64,000 nucleotides of DNA from a bacterium (GTDB lineage Bacteria; Zhuqueibacterota; Zhuqueibacteria; Zhuqueibacterales; Zhuqueibacteraceae). The DNA is taken from NCBI GenBank assembly GCA_023150945.1, contig JAKLJX010000017.1, positions 96,939 through 160,938 of the forward strand, written 5' to 3'. The position numbers and the translations under genes are program-made. Below, piece after piece: positions 37,334 to 45,485 of the stretch (positions are counted from its first letter, which is position 1; every line of letters starts with the position of its first letter). The notes beneath the pieces were generated by a model, which saw nothing but the letters and a program-made list of their open reading frames with translations, was not told the origin of the DNA and did no database searches.

Positions 37334-38005
37334 ATGAGTTACTTCACCGAGCAATACCTGAAGTTCTTCCGTGCCTTGACCAAACACAATCAGAAATCCT
37401 GGTTCGAGGCCAACCGCGACTGGTTCGAAACCGAGGTCAAACAGCCCTTCACCGCGTTTGTGGAGGAAATGATCGCCCGCATTCATGCCGATGATCCGGA
37501 AGTGAGGATTTCCTCGAAGGAAGCGATCTTTCGCATCTATCGCGACATTCGCTTTGCCAAAGACAAAACGCCGTACAAGCTCCACATGTCGGCGTTGATC
37601 TCGCCGGCCGGCCGTGGCAATCTCGAATATCCCGGATTCTATCTGGAGCTGGGCAGCGCCATGGTGATGCTCGGCGGCGGTGCTTACTCAGTGGCCGGCG
37701 AGAACGTGCCGCGCCTCCGCCGCGCCCTCCTGCAGCGGCCGCAGGAATTCGCCGCACTGTTACGTGATCGAAAATTCAGGGCCAAGTATGGCACCTTGCA
37801 GGGCGAGCAGAACAAGATCCTGCCCGCGGAATTCAAAGCCGCGGCGCAACAGCAACCGCTGATCGCCAACAAGCAATTCTACTATCTTGCCGAATTGCCG
37901 CCTGACACCATTCTCAAAAGGAAACTGCCGGAGTTTATCATGACCTACTACCACGCCGGCAAACCCATGAATCGATTTCTGCGCGAGGCCCTGGGTTACC
38001 GTTAA
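37334..38005 (+). CDS. DUF2461 (TIGR02453) family protein
   Basis: About 223 residues. It has the family start FRALTKHNQKSWFEANRDWF, the middle IFRIYRDIRFAKDKTPYK and the block YPGFYLELGSAMVMLGGGAY, ending AELPPDTILKRKLPEFI. It is a conserved cytoplasmic protein of unknown function found across bacteria and fungi. The ribosome site GAGAGGAG precedes ATG 37334. It probably forms its own transcript, 140 bases after the MFS gene. Confidence 0.9.
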   Translation: MSYFTEQYLKFFRALTKHNQKSWFEANRDWFETEVKQPFTAFVEEMIARIHADDPEVRISSKEAIFRIYRDIRFAKDKTPYKLHMSALISPAGRGNLEYPGFYLELGSAMVMLGGGAYSVAGENVPRLRRALLQRPQEFAALLRDRKFRAKYGTLQGEQNKILPAEFKAAAQQQPLIANKQFYYLAELPPDTILKRKLPEFIMTYYHAGKPMNRFLREALGYR

Positions 38006-38834
38006 CCGGCGGGGAGGTTCGACAGGATAGACAGGATTTTTTTGATCAATCAATCCGGTGAGTCCTGTTCATCCTGGCGCATGAATTTCGGTCATCCCAA
38101 TACGGATAAACCGCAACGCAAAGGAAATCGCCAACGGATTGAATCAACCCAGCGGAGAAATTTCTTGCCTTCAAGGCAACGATTTCACTCTAAGAAAGCG
38201 GCGCCAAATTTCAGACAAGTTGAATTCTCAAGCCCTCCTGGCAGTCTCGAACCTGTCAGACTTGGAACACCACGAAGTTAGAAAAGTCAACACCGTAGCC
38301 GCAGAGTCGCGGAGAGCGCAGAGTTTTAGAATCAAGGGAGGCCTTCTGCGCGCTCTTCGCTTCGCGGTGAGTCTTTGATGTGAATGACACGGCAGTGTGC
38401 CCAAATCTTTACAATCTCCTTACTGGATGACAGTGGTGGTGGATAAATCGTGCGAGAAAACAGTGTGCGAATTGGGCTTCTTGCTGCCCGCGGGTTTCAG
38501 GTTTCAGCTTGTCTGAGATCGGGTGTGGAACGTTAGGTCGAATCTATTGCACAGATAAATAGCCCCAAACGGGCGAAATGTAAGAGCGAAGGGCAACGCC
38601 CTGGAAGATCAGTAATCATGAGATATCACCAAGCCCCGGGGCGCCATGGAGCCAGGTCCGGAATGCCGCCTCTGCAGGGCTAAATGCGACAAATCCTATC
38701 GGTTCCCAGGGCGCTGCCCGTGGGCTATTACATGCGACCCCGTCGGGGTCAAGCCGGCCTTCTGGAGAAAACATTGTGTACTCAACGTTGTAGTAATAGG
38801 CAAACACTGACGCGGAGTTGGCAGGCCGAACGCC
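38006..38834. other. intergenic region with degenerate dispersed-repeat remnants
   Basis: About 830 bases without a gene. Near 38020-38075 GACAGGATAGACAGGAT and GTCCTGTTCATCCTGG form a decayed inverted repeat of a type scattered in many genomes. Near 38300-38325 CCGCAGAGTCGCGGAGAGCG is a degenerate GCAGAG-rich repeat; a similar piece lies near 27823. No coding frame is convincing. Confidence 0.5.
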
Positions 38835-39269
38835 ATGCTTGATCCTCTTTATCAACAGCTTTTGCTCGATCACGCCAAGAACCCGCGCAATTTTGGGCGG
38901 CTGGAGGCGGCGACGGTGCGGCGCCGGCACGACAATCCCGCCTGCGGCGACCGTCTCGAGTTGCAGCTCGCGGGCGTGGTCGAGGGCACCATTCGTGATT
39001 TCAAATTCGACGGTCACGGGTGTGTGCTGTGCCTGGCCTCCGCCTCGCTGATGGGCGAAGCGGTAAAGGGCAAGCCGGTTGTTGCCGTGCGTGCAATCAT
39101 TTCAAACTTTTTCGCGATGATCGCCGGTGTTGCTGCAATCGCGCCGGACTTGGGGGCGCTGGCGGCGTTCGCCGCGGTGAAGCAGGTTCCCGGACGCATG
39201 CAATGCGTAACGCTGGCTTGGGAGGCGCTGGCCGCGGCACTGGCTGAACCGGATGCTCCTGTCACGTGA
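38835..39269 (+). CDS. sufU: SufU/IscU-like iron-sulfur scaffold or sulfur-transfer protein
   Basis: 144 residues. The pattern matches SufU: YQQLLLDHAKNPRNFGRL, DNPACGD (Cys37, Asp39), FDGHGCVLCLASASLM (Cys63) and VPGRMQCVTLAWEAL (Cys124). Together these form the zinc/sulfur-accepting site. SufU takes sulfur from the cysteine desulfurase SufS. Two oddities: Cys66 is an extra cysteine in the central motif (CVLC rather than the usual CAIS type), and no sufS/B/C/D gene is nearby. The gene follows a long non-coding stretch and seems to be a single-gene unit. Confidence 0.86.
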   Translation: MLDPLYQQLLLDHAKNPRNFGRLEAATVRRRHDNPACGDRLELQLAGVVEGTIRDFKFDGHGCVLCLASASLMGEAVKGKPVVAVRAIISNFFAMIAGVAAIAPDLGALAAFAAVKQVPGRMQCVTLAWEALAAALAEPDAPVT

Positions 39270-39483
39270 GCAAGGCCTCGGCGCCGAACGTCGCTTCAGT
39301 CGTTGCCGTTCGATTGCGATGTGATCACCGCCGCGGGCCCCTCGCACCAGCCTTGACATTCATTCTTTTTTTGACTATTTACTCGTGCTTTTGTGCGTGC
39401 ACCTGCGCGTGATTTGCCTGCACGTCCCCGCAAGCAACGACTGCAATCAATCCCTCATTGCCAAACCAATCAAGGAGAAGGAG

Positions 39484-40275
39484 ATGTCCGACAAGAACCT
39501 GGTGAATTACACCACCGCCAACGGCCTGGCGATCATTGAATTGACCGACCCCCCTGCCAATACCTACACCTATGAAATGATGAAGCAGTTGGATGCCGCC
39601 ATTCTCGAAGCGCGCATGGATGACAGCGTGCACGTGATCGTGCTCAAAGGCGGCGGGGAGAAGTTTTTTTGCGCCGGCGCCAACATTCGCATGCTGCAGG
39701 AAGTCACGCCGCGGTTCAAATACTTCTTCTGCCTGCACGCCAATGAGACGCTGAACCGGCTGGAGCAAACACCCAAGCTGGTGATCGCGGCGTTGAACGG
39801 CCATTGCGTCGGCGGCGGCTTGGAAATCGCCATGGCAGCGGACATTCGGTTGGCGAAAAAGGGCGCGGGCAAGATTGGTTTGCCGGAAGTGACGCTGGGC
39901 GTGCTGCCGGGCACGGGCGGCACGCAGCGGCTGGCGCGTCTGGTTGGCAAGGCGCGCGCTCTCGAAATGATGGCCACCGGCCGTACGTTCGAATTCGAGG
40001 AAGCCGAGCAGTTGGGCCTGGTCACTCACGTGTTGCCCGCGGAGGGCTTCTGGGAAAAAGTGTTGGAATACGCGCGCCAGTTCCTGCCGCCCAACAAGGC
40101 CAGCAAGGCCGTGGGCTTGATCAAGCGCGCGGTGCAATCGGGCGTCGAGGTTTCGTTCAGCGAGAGCCTGGCCATCGAGCGCGAGCTGCAGCAACAGCTT
40201 TTCCAAAGTGAAGACGCCAAGGAAGGTTTGACCGCGTACAACGAAAAGCGCAAAGCAAACTTCGCCGGCAAGTGA
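39484..40275 (+). CDS. enoyl-CoA hydratase/isomerase (crotonase family)
   Basis: About 263 residues, the usual crotonase size. Oxyanion-hole and CoA motifs are FFCAGANIRML (near 65) and ALNGHCVGGGLEIAMAADI (near 100). The active-site Glu block is GLPEVTLGVLPGTGGTQRLA (near 135). It hydrates trans-2-enoyl-CoA to 3-hydroxyacyl-CoA in the cytoplasm. ATG 39484 follows AGGAGAAGGAG; the frame continues upstream to 39385 without homology. First gene of a same-strand group with aldehyde dehydrogenase and thiolase, consistent with acyl-CoA metabolism. Confidence 0.92.
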   Translation: MSDKNLVNYTTANGLAIIELTDPPANTYTYEMMKQLDAAILEARMDDSVHVIVLKGGGEKFFCAGANIRMLQEVTPRFKYFFCLHANETLNRLEQTPKLVIAALNGHCVGGGLEIAMAADIRLAKKGAGKIGLPEVTLGVLPGTGGTQRLARLVGKARALEMMATGRTFEFEEAEQLGLVTHVLPAEGFWEKVLEYARQFLPPNKASKAVGLIKRAVQSGVEVSFSESLAIERELQQQLFQSEDAKEGLTAYNEKRKANFAGK

Positions 40276-40283
40276 GGTTTCTG

Positions 40284-40320
40284 CGGGCAGGGGCTGGCGC
40301 CCGCGGGCGCCGGCCTGCCG
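40284..40320 (+). terminator. GC-rich hairpin after the enoyl-CoA hydratase gene
   Basis: CTGGCGCCCG and CGGGCGCCGG form a near-perfect stem, extended outward by GCAG/CTGC with a bulge. There is no T-run, so it may be an mRNA-stabilising structure or weak terminator. Confidence 0.45.
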
Positions 40321-40361
40321 TTGCCGGAACGAATCCTGCAGAACCTGCAAGGCTGTGAGAG

Positions 40362-40943
40362 ATGAGAAGGAAGAAAAATCGCTTTCAAGAAATTGCAGGC
40401 GCGACCTGGCAAATTTACCGGCCCGGCGAGCAGGCGGCGGAGAATGAATTCGATCCCGGTGATTTCATTCTGACTCAGGGTCATGAATGGCACAACCGCG
40501 TGATTCGCTGGGGACAGTCGCTGCGCCATCGCGGCCGTTACCGCAAATTCATCAAATGGACGCACGCCGCCGTGATCGTCTCGCGCGAGGGCGATTTGAC
40601 CGAAGCGGTCGGCTCGGGCGTACGGCGCTCGAATCTGCGCGAATATCGCGACGTCGAGTACCGCATCGTGCGGCTCGGCGAGATTGCCACCGAGCGCGAT
40701 CGCGAAAAAGTGATCCGCTTTGCCGAATGGTGCCTGGGCGAAGAGTACGGCTACACCACCATCGCCAGCATCGGTGTCAGCCTGCTGATGGGCGGCAAGT
40801 TCAAATTCGGATTCGATGGCCAGGCCATCTGTTCCGGACTGGTGGCGCGGGCCTTGGAGCGTACCGGCGCGATTTTCGACAAAGATCCCTCCCACATCAT
40901 GCCGGCTGAGCTGGCGCGCTATTTCAAAGTCGTTGACAAGTAA
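40362..40943 (+). CDS. YiiX/YebB-like permuted papain-fold (NlpC/P60 clan) enzyme
   Basis: 193 residues. The family layout is visible: FDPGDFILTQGHEWHNRVI, then the His motif KWTHAAVIVSREG (near 70), GDLTEAVGSGVRRSNL, and the Cys motif AICSGLVARALERTG (near 165). The His-before-Cys order marks circularly permuted papain-like amidases and peptidases, which act on lipids or cell-wall peptides. There is no signal peptide. It sits between acyl-CoA genes, so a lipid-linked substrate is possible but unproven. It lies 55 bases before the aldehyde dehydrogenase gene. Confidence 0.75.
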   Translation: MRRKKNRFQEIAGATWQIYRPGEQAAENEFDPGDFILTQGHEWHNRVIRWGQSLRHRGRYRKFIKWTHAAVIVSREGDLTEAVGSGVRRSNLREYRDVEYRIVRLGEIATERDREKVIRFAEWCLGEEYGYTTIASIGVSLLMGGKFKFGFDGQAICSGLVARALERTGAIFDKDPSHIMPAELARYFKVVDK

Positions 40944-40998
40944 TTGAACCTTCCACGGCTTTGCCGCCGTGTGCTTCATTCACCCATTTTGAATCGCC

Positions 40999-42438
40999 AT
41001 GCACACACAACTTTTCATCAACGGACAATGGCAGGATGCGGCCAGTGGCCGCACCTTCCCCACCATCAATCCCGCCACGACGGAAGTGATTGCCCACGTC
41101 GCCGAGGGTGGCGCGGCGGACATTGACCGCGCGGTGAAAGCCGCCGTCGCCGCACTTGCAGGCCCCTGGGGCAAGATGGAGGCCGCGCAGCGTGGCCGCC
41201 TCATCTGGAAAATGGGCGAACGCATTCTCGCCCGCGCCGAGGAACTGGCCCGGCTGGAAACGCTCGACAACGGCAAGACCATCACCGAATCAAGCCGCAT
41301 TGATGTGCCTTATTCAGCGGACTTGTATTTCTACTATGCCGGCGCTGCCACCAAACTCGAGGGCCATACCATTCCCGTGACTGGGCCGTACTTCAACTAC
41401 ACCTTGCGTGAACCGCTCGGCGTGGTGGGCCTGATCGTGCCGTGGAATTTTCCCTTGTTGCTGGCCTCGCGCAAAGTGGCGGCGGCGCTGGCCGCGGGCA
41501 ACACCGTGGTGTTGAAGCCGGCGGCGCAAACGCCGTTGACGGCGCTGCTGCTGGCGGAGATCGGCATGGAAGCCGGCTTGCCGCCGGGCGTGTTGAATGT
41601 GGTGCCCGGCCACGGCGCCACTGCCGGCGCGGCTTTGGTGAAGCATCCTGCGGTGGATGGCATTGCGCTCACCGGCGGCACCGCCACCGGCCAGCAACTC
41701 ATGCGCGATGCCGCCGCGACGGTGAAGAAACTCCATCTCGAACTCGGCGGCAAATCGCCGAATATCGTCTTCGCGGATGCCGATCTCGAGGCGGCCGCGC
41801 GCATGGCGCTGCTGGGCATTTTCTATAACAAAGGCGAAGTGTGCACGGCGGGGTCGCGCTTGCTGGTTGAAAAGGGAATCTATGACGTCTTCATGGAAAA
41901 GCTCGTCGAGCGCGTCCAGAAACTGCAGCCCGGTGATCCGCTCGATCCCAAGACCCGCCTGGGGCCGCTGGTTTCCGAGGCGCAATTGGCAAATGTGAAA
42001 CGGTACGTCGAGATCGGCGAACGCGAAGGCGCGCGTCTGCGCACCGGCGGCCAGCCGCCTGAGCCTGCGCCTGGCAAGGGTTATTTCTTCCAGCCCACGA
42101 TCTTCGATAACGTTGCGCCGAATTCCACCATTGCGCAGGAGGAGATTTTTGGTCCGGTGCTCGCGGCCATGCCGTTTGCCGACGGCGACGAGTTGCTCAA
42201 GATCGCCAACGGCACGATCTACGGACTGGCGGCTGCGATTTGGACGAAGGACATCAAGAAGGCGCACCGGCTGGCCAGAGATCTGAAGGCGGGCACGGTG
42301 TGGATCAACACCTACAACAACTATGATGCCGCCATGCCGTATGGCGGTTACAAGGCCAGCGGCTTCGGCCGCGAGAGCGGCATGGAAGCTTTCGAGTTCT
42401 ATTCCCAGTCGAAGAGTGTATGGGTGGATTTGAGTTGA
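40999..42438 (+). CDS. NAD(P)-dependent aldehyde dehydrogenase
   Basis: 479 residues, typical ALDH length. Motifs: IVPWNFPLLLASRKVAAALA (Asn of the oxyanion site), LTGGTATGQQL (NAD-binding turn), HLELGGKSPNIVFADADL (general-base Glu) and NKGEVCTAGSR (catalytic Cys near 281). QEEIFGPVLAAMPF and the terminal PYGGYKASGFGRESG are also present. It oxidises an aldehyde to the carboxylate with NAD(P)+. The sequence is of the betaine/phenylacetaldehyde-type ALDH group, and the substrate is not determinable. It sits in the acyl-CoA cluster. Confidence 0.93.
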   Translation: MHTQLFINGQWQDAASGRTFPTINPATTEVIAHVAEGGAADIDRAVKAAVAALAGPWGKMEAAQRGRLIWKMGERILARAEELARLETLDNGKTITESSRIDVPYSADLYFYYAGAATKLEGHTIPVTGPYFNYTLREPLGVVGLIVPWNFPLLLASRKVAAALAAGNTVVLKPAAQTPLTALLLAEIGMEAGLPPGVLNVVPGHGATAGAALVKHPAVDGIALTGGTATGQQLMRDAAATVKKLHLELGGKSPNIVFADADLEAAARMALLGIFYNKGEVCTAGSRLLVEKGIYDVFMEKLVERVQKLQPGDPLDPKTRLGPLVSEAQLANVKRYVEIGEREGARLRTGGQPPEPAPGKGYFFQPTIFDNVAPNSTIAQEEIFGPVLAAMPFADGDELLKIANGTIYGLAAAIWTKDIKKAHRLARDLKAGTVWINTYNNYDAAMPYGGYKASGFGRESGMEAFEFYSQSKSVWVDLS

Positions 42439-42469
42439 GTTTCTCCCGTCGCACGATGGCAACGCCACC

Positions 42470-42985
42470 ATGAACGCATCTGCCCGGCCGGCGCAGCGCC
42501 CGGTCCTGACCCTTTCGCCCTCCCGCCTCGAGATTGCCCTCCGTCTCGCGGCCGCGCTGGGAATTCTGACATTCGTCTATCTGTTGGTGCAATACTTTCC
42601 GGCGCTGCCCGCCAGAATTCCGGTTCATTTCAATGCTGCCGGCCAGGTGGATGGCTGGGGCAGCAAGCACACGCTGCTTTTCCTGTTTGCGTTGACCGCC
42701 GTGTTGCTGCTGGGTCTGACCATCCTGCGGCGCTATCCCCACAAGTTCAACTACCTGTATCCGATCACCCCGCAAAACGCCGAGAAACAGTACCGCCTGG
42801 CGTGCGAGCTGCTGGCCGTTCTGCAGGTGCAAGTGGTTTGGCTATTCACCTACCTCGGATGGCGGCTGATGGTATCAGCGCAGCAAAACGCCGGCGGCGT
42901 GAGCATGCTTTTGTTGCCGGTGATCATTCTGGTGAATGTCGGCACGTTGGTTTTCTATCTGGTCAAATCTTCCCACGCCCGTTGA
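42470..42985 (+). CDS. DUF1648-domain membrane protein
   Basis: 171 residues with four predicted transmembrane helices (about 24-45, 65-85, 115-135, 142-165). The DUF1648 signature IPVHFNAAGQVDGWGSK (near 50-66) sits in the loop after helix 1. This domain occurs in SdpI-type immunity and sensor proteins and in many small membrane proteins of unknown role. The SdpI C-terminal part is absent, so an immunity function is not supported. It lies 31 bases after the ALDH stop and 30 bases before the thiolase start, hence likely in the same transcript. Confidence 0.78.
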   Translation: MNASARPAQRPVLTLSPSRLEIALRLAAALGILTFVYLLVQYFPALPARIPVHFNAAGQVDGWGSKHTLLFLFALTAVLLLGLTILRRYPHKFNYLYPITPQNAEKQYRLACELLAVLQVQVVWLFTYLGWRLMVSAQQNAGGVSMLLLPVIILVNVGTLVFYLVKSSHAR

Positions 42986-43015
42986 TTGAAATGAAAGAGA
43001 GGATGCCAGCCCGTC

Positions 43016-44200
43016 ATGTTTCCTGAGATCTTCATCGTGTCCGCGGCGCGCACGCCCAACGGCAAGTTTGGCGGTGCATTTGCGGAAATGAGCGCGCCCG
43101 AGCTGGGCGCCATTGCCGCGCGGGCCGCGCTCGAGCGCGCCCGTTTGCAGCCTTCCCAATTCAATGAAGTGATCATGGGCAATGCCCGGCCCGCCGGCGT
43201 CGGGCCCAACCCGGCGCGGCAAATCGCCAAACGCGCCGGCGTGCCCGCTGAAGTTCCGGCCTACACGGTGAACAAAGCCTGCGGCTCGAGTTTGCGCGCG
43301 CTGATCAATGCCGTGCAGGCACTGAAATGCGGCGACGCTGAAGCCATTCTGGTGGGCGGCAGCGAGAGCATGAGCCGCGTGCCCTATCTGCTCACCAAGG
43401 CGCGCTGGGGCTACCGGCTGGGCCATGAGAAAGTCGTCGATGCCATGTATCAAGACGGTTTTCTCTGCCCGCTGTGCGGCCAAATCATGGGCGAGACCGC
43501 CGAGACGCTGGCGCAGCAGTACAATATTTCGCGGGAAGAACAGGATCGTTATGCGATGGAGACCCAGCATCGTTGCGAGGCGGCGCGCCAACAGGGCCGC
43601 TTCGACGACGAAATCGTGCCGGTCGAAATCACCGTGGGCAGGGGCGAGAAAAAGATTATCACCGCAGATGAACACCCGCGCGACGGTGTGACCATGGCAA
43701 GTCTGGCCAAGCTGCCGCCGGTGTTCGCCGAGGGGGGCAGCGTTCACGCCGGCAATTCCTCCGGCCTCGTCGATGCTGCGGCCGCGCTGGTGGTGGCCAC
43801 CGAGGCCTTCGTCAAGCGCAACCAGACGCCCGTGCTCGCCCGGATTGCCGGCTATACCACTGCCGGGGTCGATCCCGCGATCATGGGCATCGCTCCGGTG
43901 CCGGCGGTGCGCCGGCTGCTGCAGCAGCACAATCTCCAACTCAGCGACATCGATCTCATCGAATTGAATGAAGCGTTTGCCGCGCAGGTTTTGGCGTGCG
44001 ACCGCGAGCTGCATTTCGACCGCGCGCGCTTGAATGTCAACGGCGGCGCGATTGCCCTCGGCCATCCCATCGGCGCCACCGGCGCGCGCATCACCGTGAC
44101 GCTGCTGTATGAAATGCAGAAGCGCAAGGCCCGGCGCGGCCTCGCCACGCTGTGCATCAGCGGCGGCCTCGGCATTGCCCTGCTGGTGGAAAGCGTTTGA
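43016..44200 (+). CDS. acetyl-CoA acetyltransferase (thiolase)
   Basis: 394 residues. The nucleophile Cys89 is in VNKACGSSLRALINAVQ, the active-site NEAFAAQVLACDREL and GGAIALGHPIGATGARI (His near 350) follow, and the second Cys is in ATLCISGGLGIALLVE (near 380). It condenses two acetyl-CoA or cleaves 3-ketoacyl-CoA. An unusual stretch FLCPLCGQIMGETAE has two extra Cys near residues 150-153 (CPLC). With the enoyl-CoA hydratase upstream this suggests beta-oxidation or short-chain acyl-CoA interconversion; 3-hydroxyacyl-CoA and acyl-CoA dehydrogenases are not in the window. Confidence 0.93.
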   Translation: MFPEIFIVSAARTPNGKFGGAFAEMSAPELGAIAARAALERARLQPSQFNEVIMGNARPAGVGPNPARQIAKRAGVPAEVPAYTVNKACGSSLRALINAVQALKCGDAEAILVGGSESMSRVPYLLTKARWGYRLGHEKVVDAMYQDGFLCPLCGQIMGETAETLAQQYNISREEQDRYAMETQHRCEAARQQGRFDDEIVPVEITVGRGEKKIITADEHPRDGVTMASLAKLPPVFAEGGSVHAGNSSGLVDAAAALVVATEAFVKRNQTPVLARIAGYTTAGVDPAIMGIAPVPAVRRLLQQHNLQLSDIDLIELNEAFAAQVLACDRELHFDRARLNVNGGAIALGHPIGATGARITVTLLYEMQKRKARRGLATLCISGGLGIALLVESV

Positions 44201-44306
44201 CATCGCATGGCATGGTTGCGAGGATAGCCTCTTTCGCCGGTGCTCCTCCGCGCGAATCAGTATTGCACCCTGCGCCGGCAGCAACCGGCCGCCAATGAGT
44301 TCCCGC

Positions 44307-45485
44307 ATGCCCAAACTCTTCCTCAAACCCGGCCGTGACCGCGCGGTGCGCCGGTTTCACCCCTGGATCTTCTCCGGCGCCGTCGGTCGCCGGGAGGGTG
44401 AGGCCGAACCCGGTGCCGTGGTCGACGTGTTCGGCGCCGACGCCAAGTTCCTGGCGCGCGGCTTCTACAATCCCCACTCCCAAATCGTTTGCCGTCTGCT
44501 CACCTGGCAGGAGCAGGAGATCGGCCGCGAGTTCTTCCGCGAGCGGATCGCAGCAGCCTATCACAGCCGGCTGCGCCTGTGGCCGGCCGCCGAAGGCACC
44601 GACTCTTTTCGCGTGGTGAATGCCGAGGGTGACGGCCTGCCCGGCTTGATCGTGGACAAGTATGCGGATTTTCTGGTGGTGCAGCTCGGCACGGCGGGCA
44701 TGGCGGCCAGGCGCGCGATGGTGGCTGAGGCGCTGCAGGAAGTGATTTCGCCGCGCGGCATTTTCGAGAAGAGCGCCGGCCCGGCGCTGCTGGAGGAAGG
44801 ATTGTCGCCGGCGGTGCAGGTGTTGTTCGGCGAGGCGCCGCCGGAAATCATTACGATTCGCGAAAACAACTTGCGATTTGAAGTGAATGTCGGCGCCGGC
44901 CAGAAGACGGGCTTCTTTCTGGATCAACGCGAGAATCGCGCCTGGGTGGCACGCTTGAGCGCCGGCCGCAGCGTGCTCAACGGCTTTGGCTACACCGGAG
45001 CGTTTTCGGCTTATGCCGCCCATGCCGGCGCCGCCAGCGTGGTGACGGTGGACTCTTCTGCCGCGGCCATCGCGCTGGCGCAGGACAATTTTCGGCGCAA
45101 CGGCTTGACCGTGGTCGCGGAGAATTTCGTGACCGCGGATCTCTTCCGCTATCTGCGCGAAACCGCGCTGCCATTCGATTTGATTATTCTCGATCCCCCG
45201 GCCTTCGCTCACCGCCAAAAGGAGGTCGACAACGCCGCCCGCGCCTACAAGGACATCAATTTGCAGGCGCTGAAGATCATCGCGCCGGGCGGATTGTTGC
45301 TCACCTGTTCCTGCTCGCAGCCGGTTTCACCCGATCTCTTTCAAAAAATCCTGTTCGCTGCCGCGGTGGATGCCAATCGCCGCGTGCGCATCCTCGGGCA
45401 GAGCGGCCACGCTCCTGATCATCCCATCAGCCTCTATCATCCCGAAGGCCGCTATCTGCAGGCGGTTTTGTTGGCGGTGGATTAA
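44307..45485 (+). CDS. class I rRNA methyltransferase, RlmI/RlmK-like (PUA + SAM)
   Basis: About 392 residues. An N-terminal PUA domain (KLFLKPGRDRAVRRFHPWIF, residues 3-22) is followed by an EEHEE-type central domain (RVVNAEGDGLPGLIVDKY). The Rossmann methyltransferase has motif I VLNGFGYTGAFSAYAAHAG, motif II VVTVDSS, motif IV IILDPPAFAHR and the SCSQPVS segment. This is the architecture of RlmI (23S rRNA m5C1962) and relatives. The site in this organism is not proven. ATG 44307 or ATG 44295. The stop overlaps the convergent ppk stop. Confidence 0.88.
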   Translation: MPKLFLKPGRDRAVRRFHPWIFSGAVGRREGEAEPGAVVDVFGADAKFLARGFYNPHSQIVCRLLTWQEQEIGREFFRERIAAAYHSRLRLWPAAEGTDSFRVVNAEGDGLPGLIVDKYADFLVVQLGTAGMAARRAMVAEALQEVISPRGIFEKSAGPALLEEGLSPAVQVLFGEAPPEIITIRENNLRFEVNVGAGQKTGFFLDQRENRAWVARLSAGRSVLNGFGYTGAFSAYAAHAGAASVVTVDSSAAAIALAQDNFRRNGLTVVAENFVTADLFRYLRETALPFDLIILDPPAFAHRQKEVDNAARAYKDINLQALKIIAPGGLLLTCSCSQPVSPDLFQKILFAAAVDANRRVRILGQSGHAPDHPISLYHPEGRYLQAVLLAVD

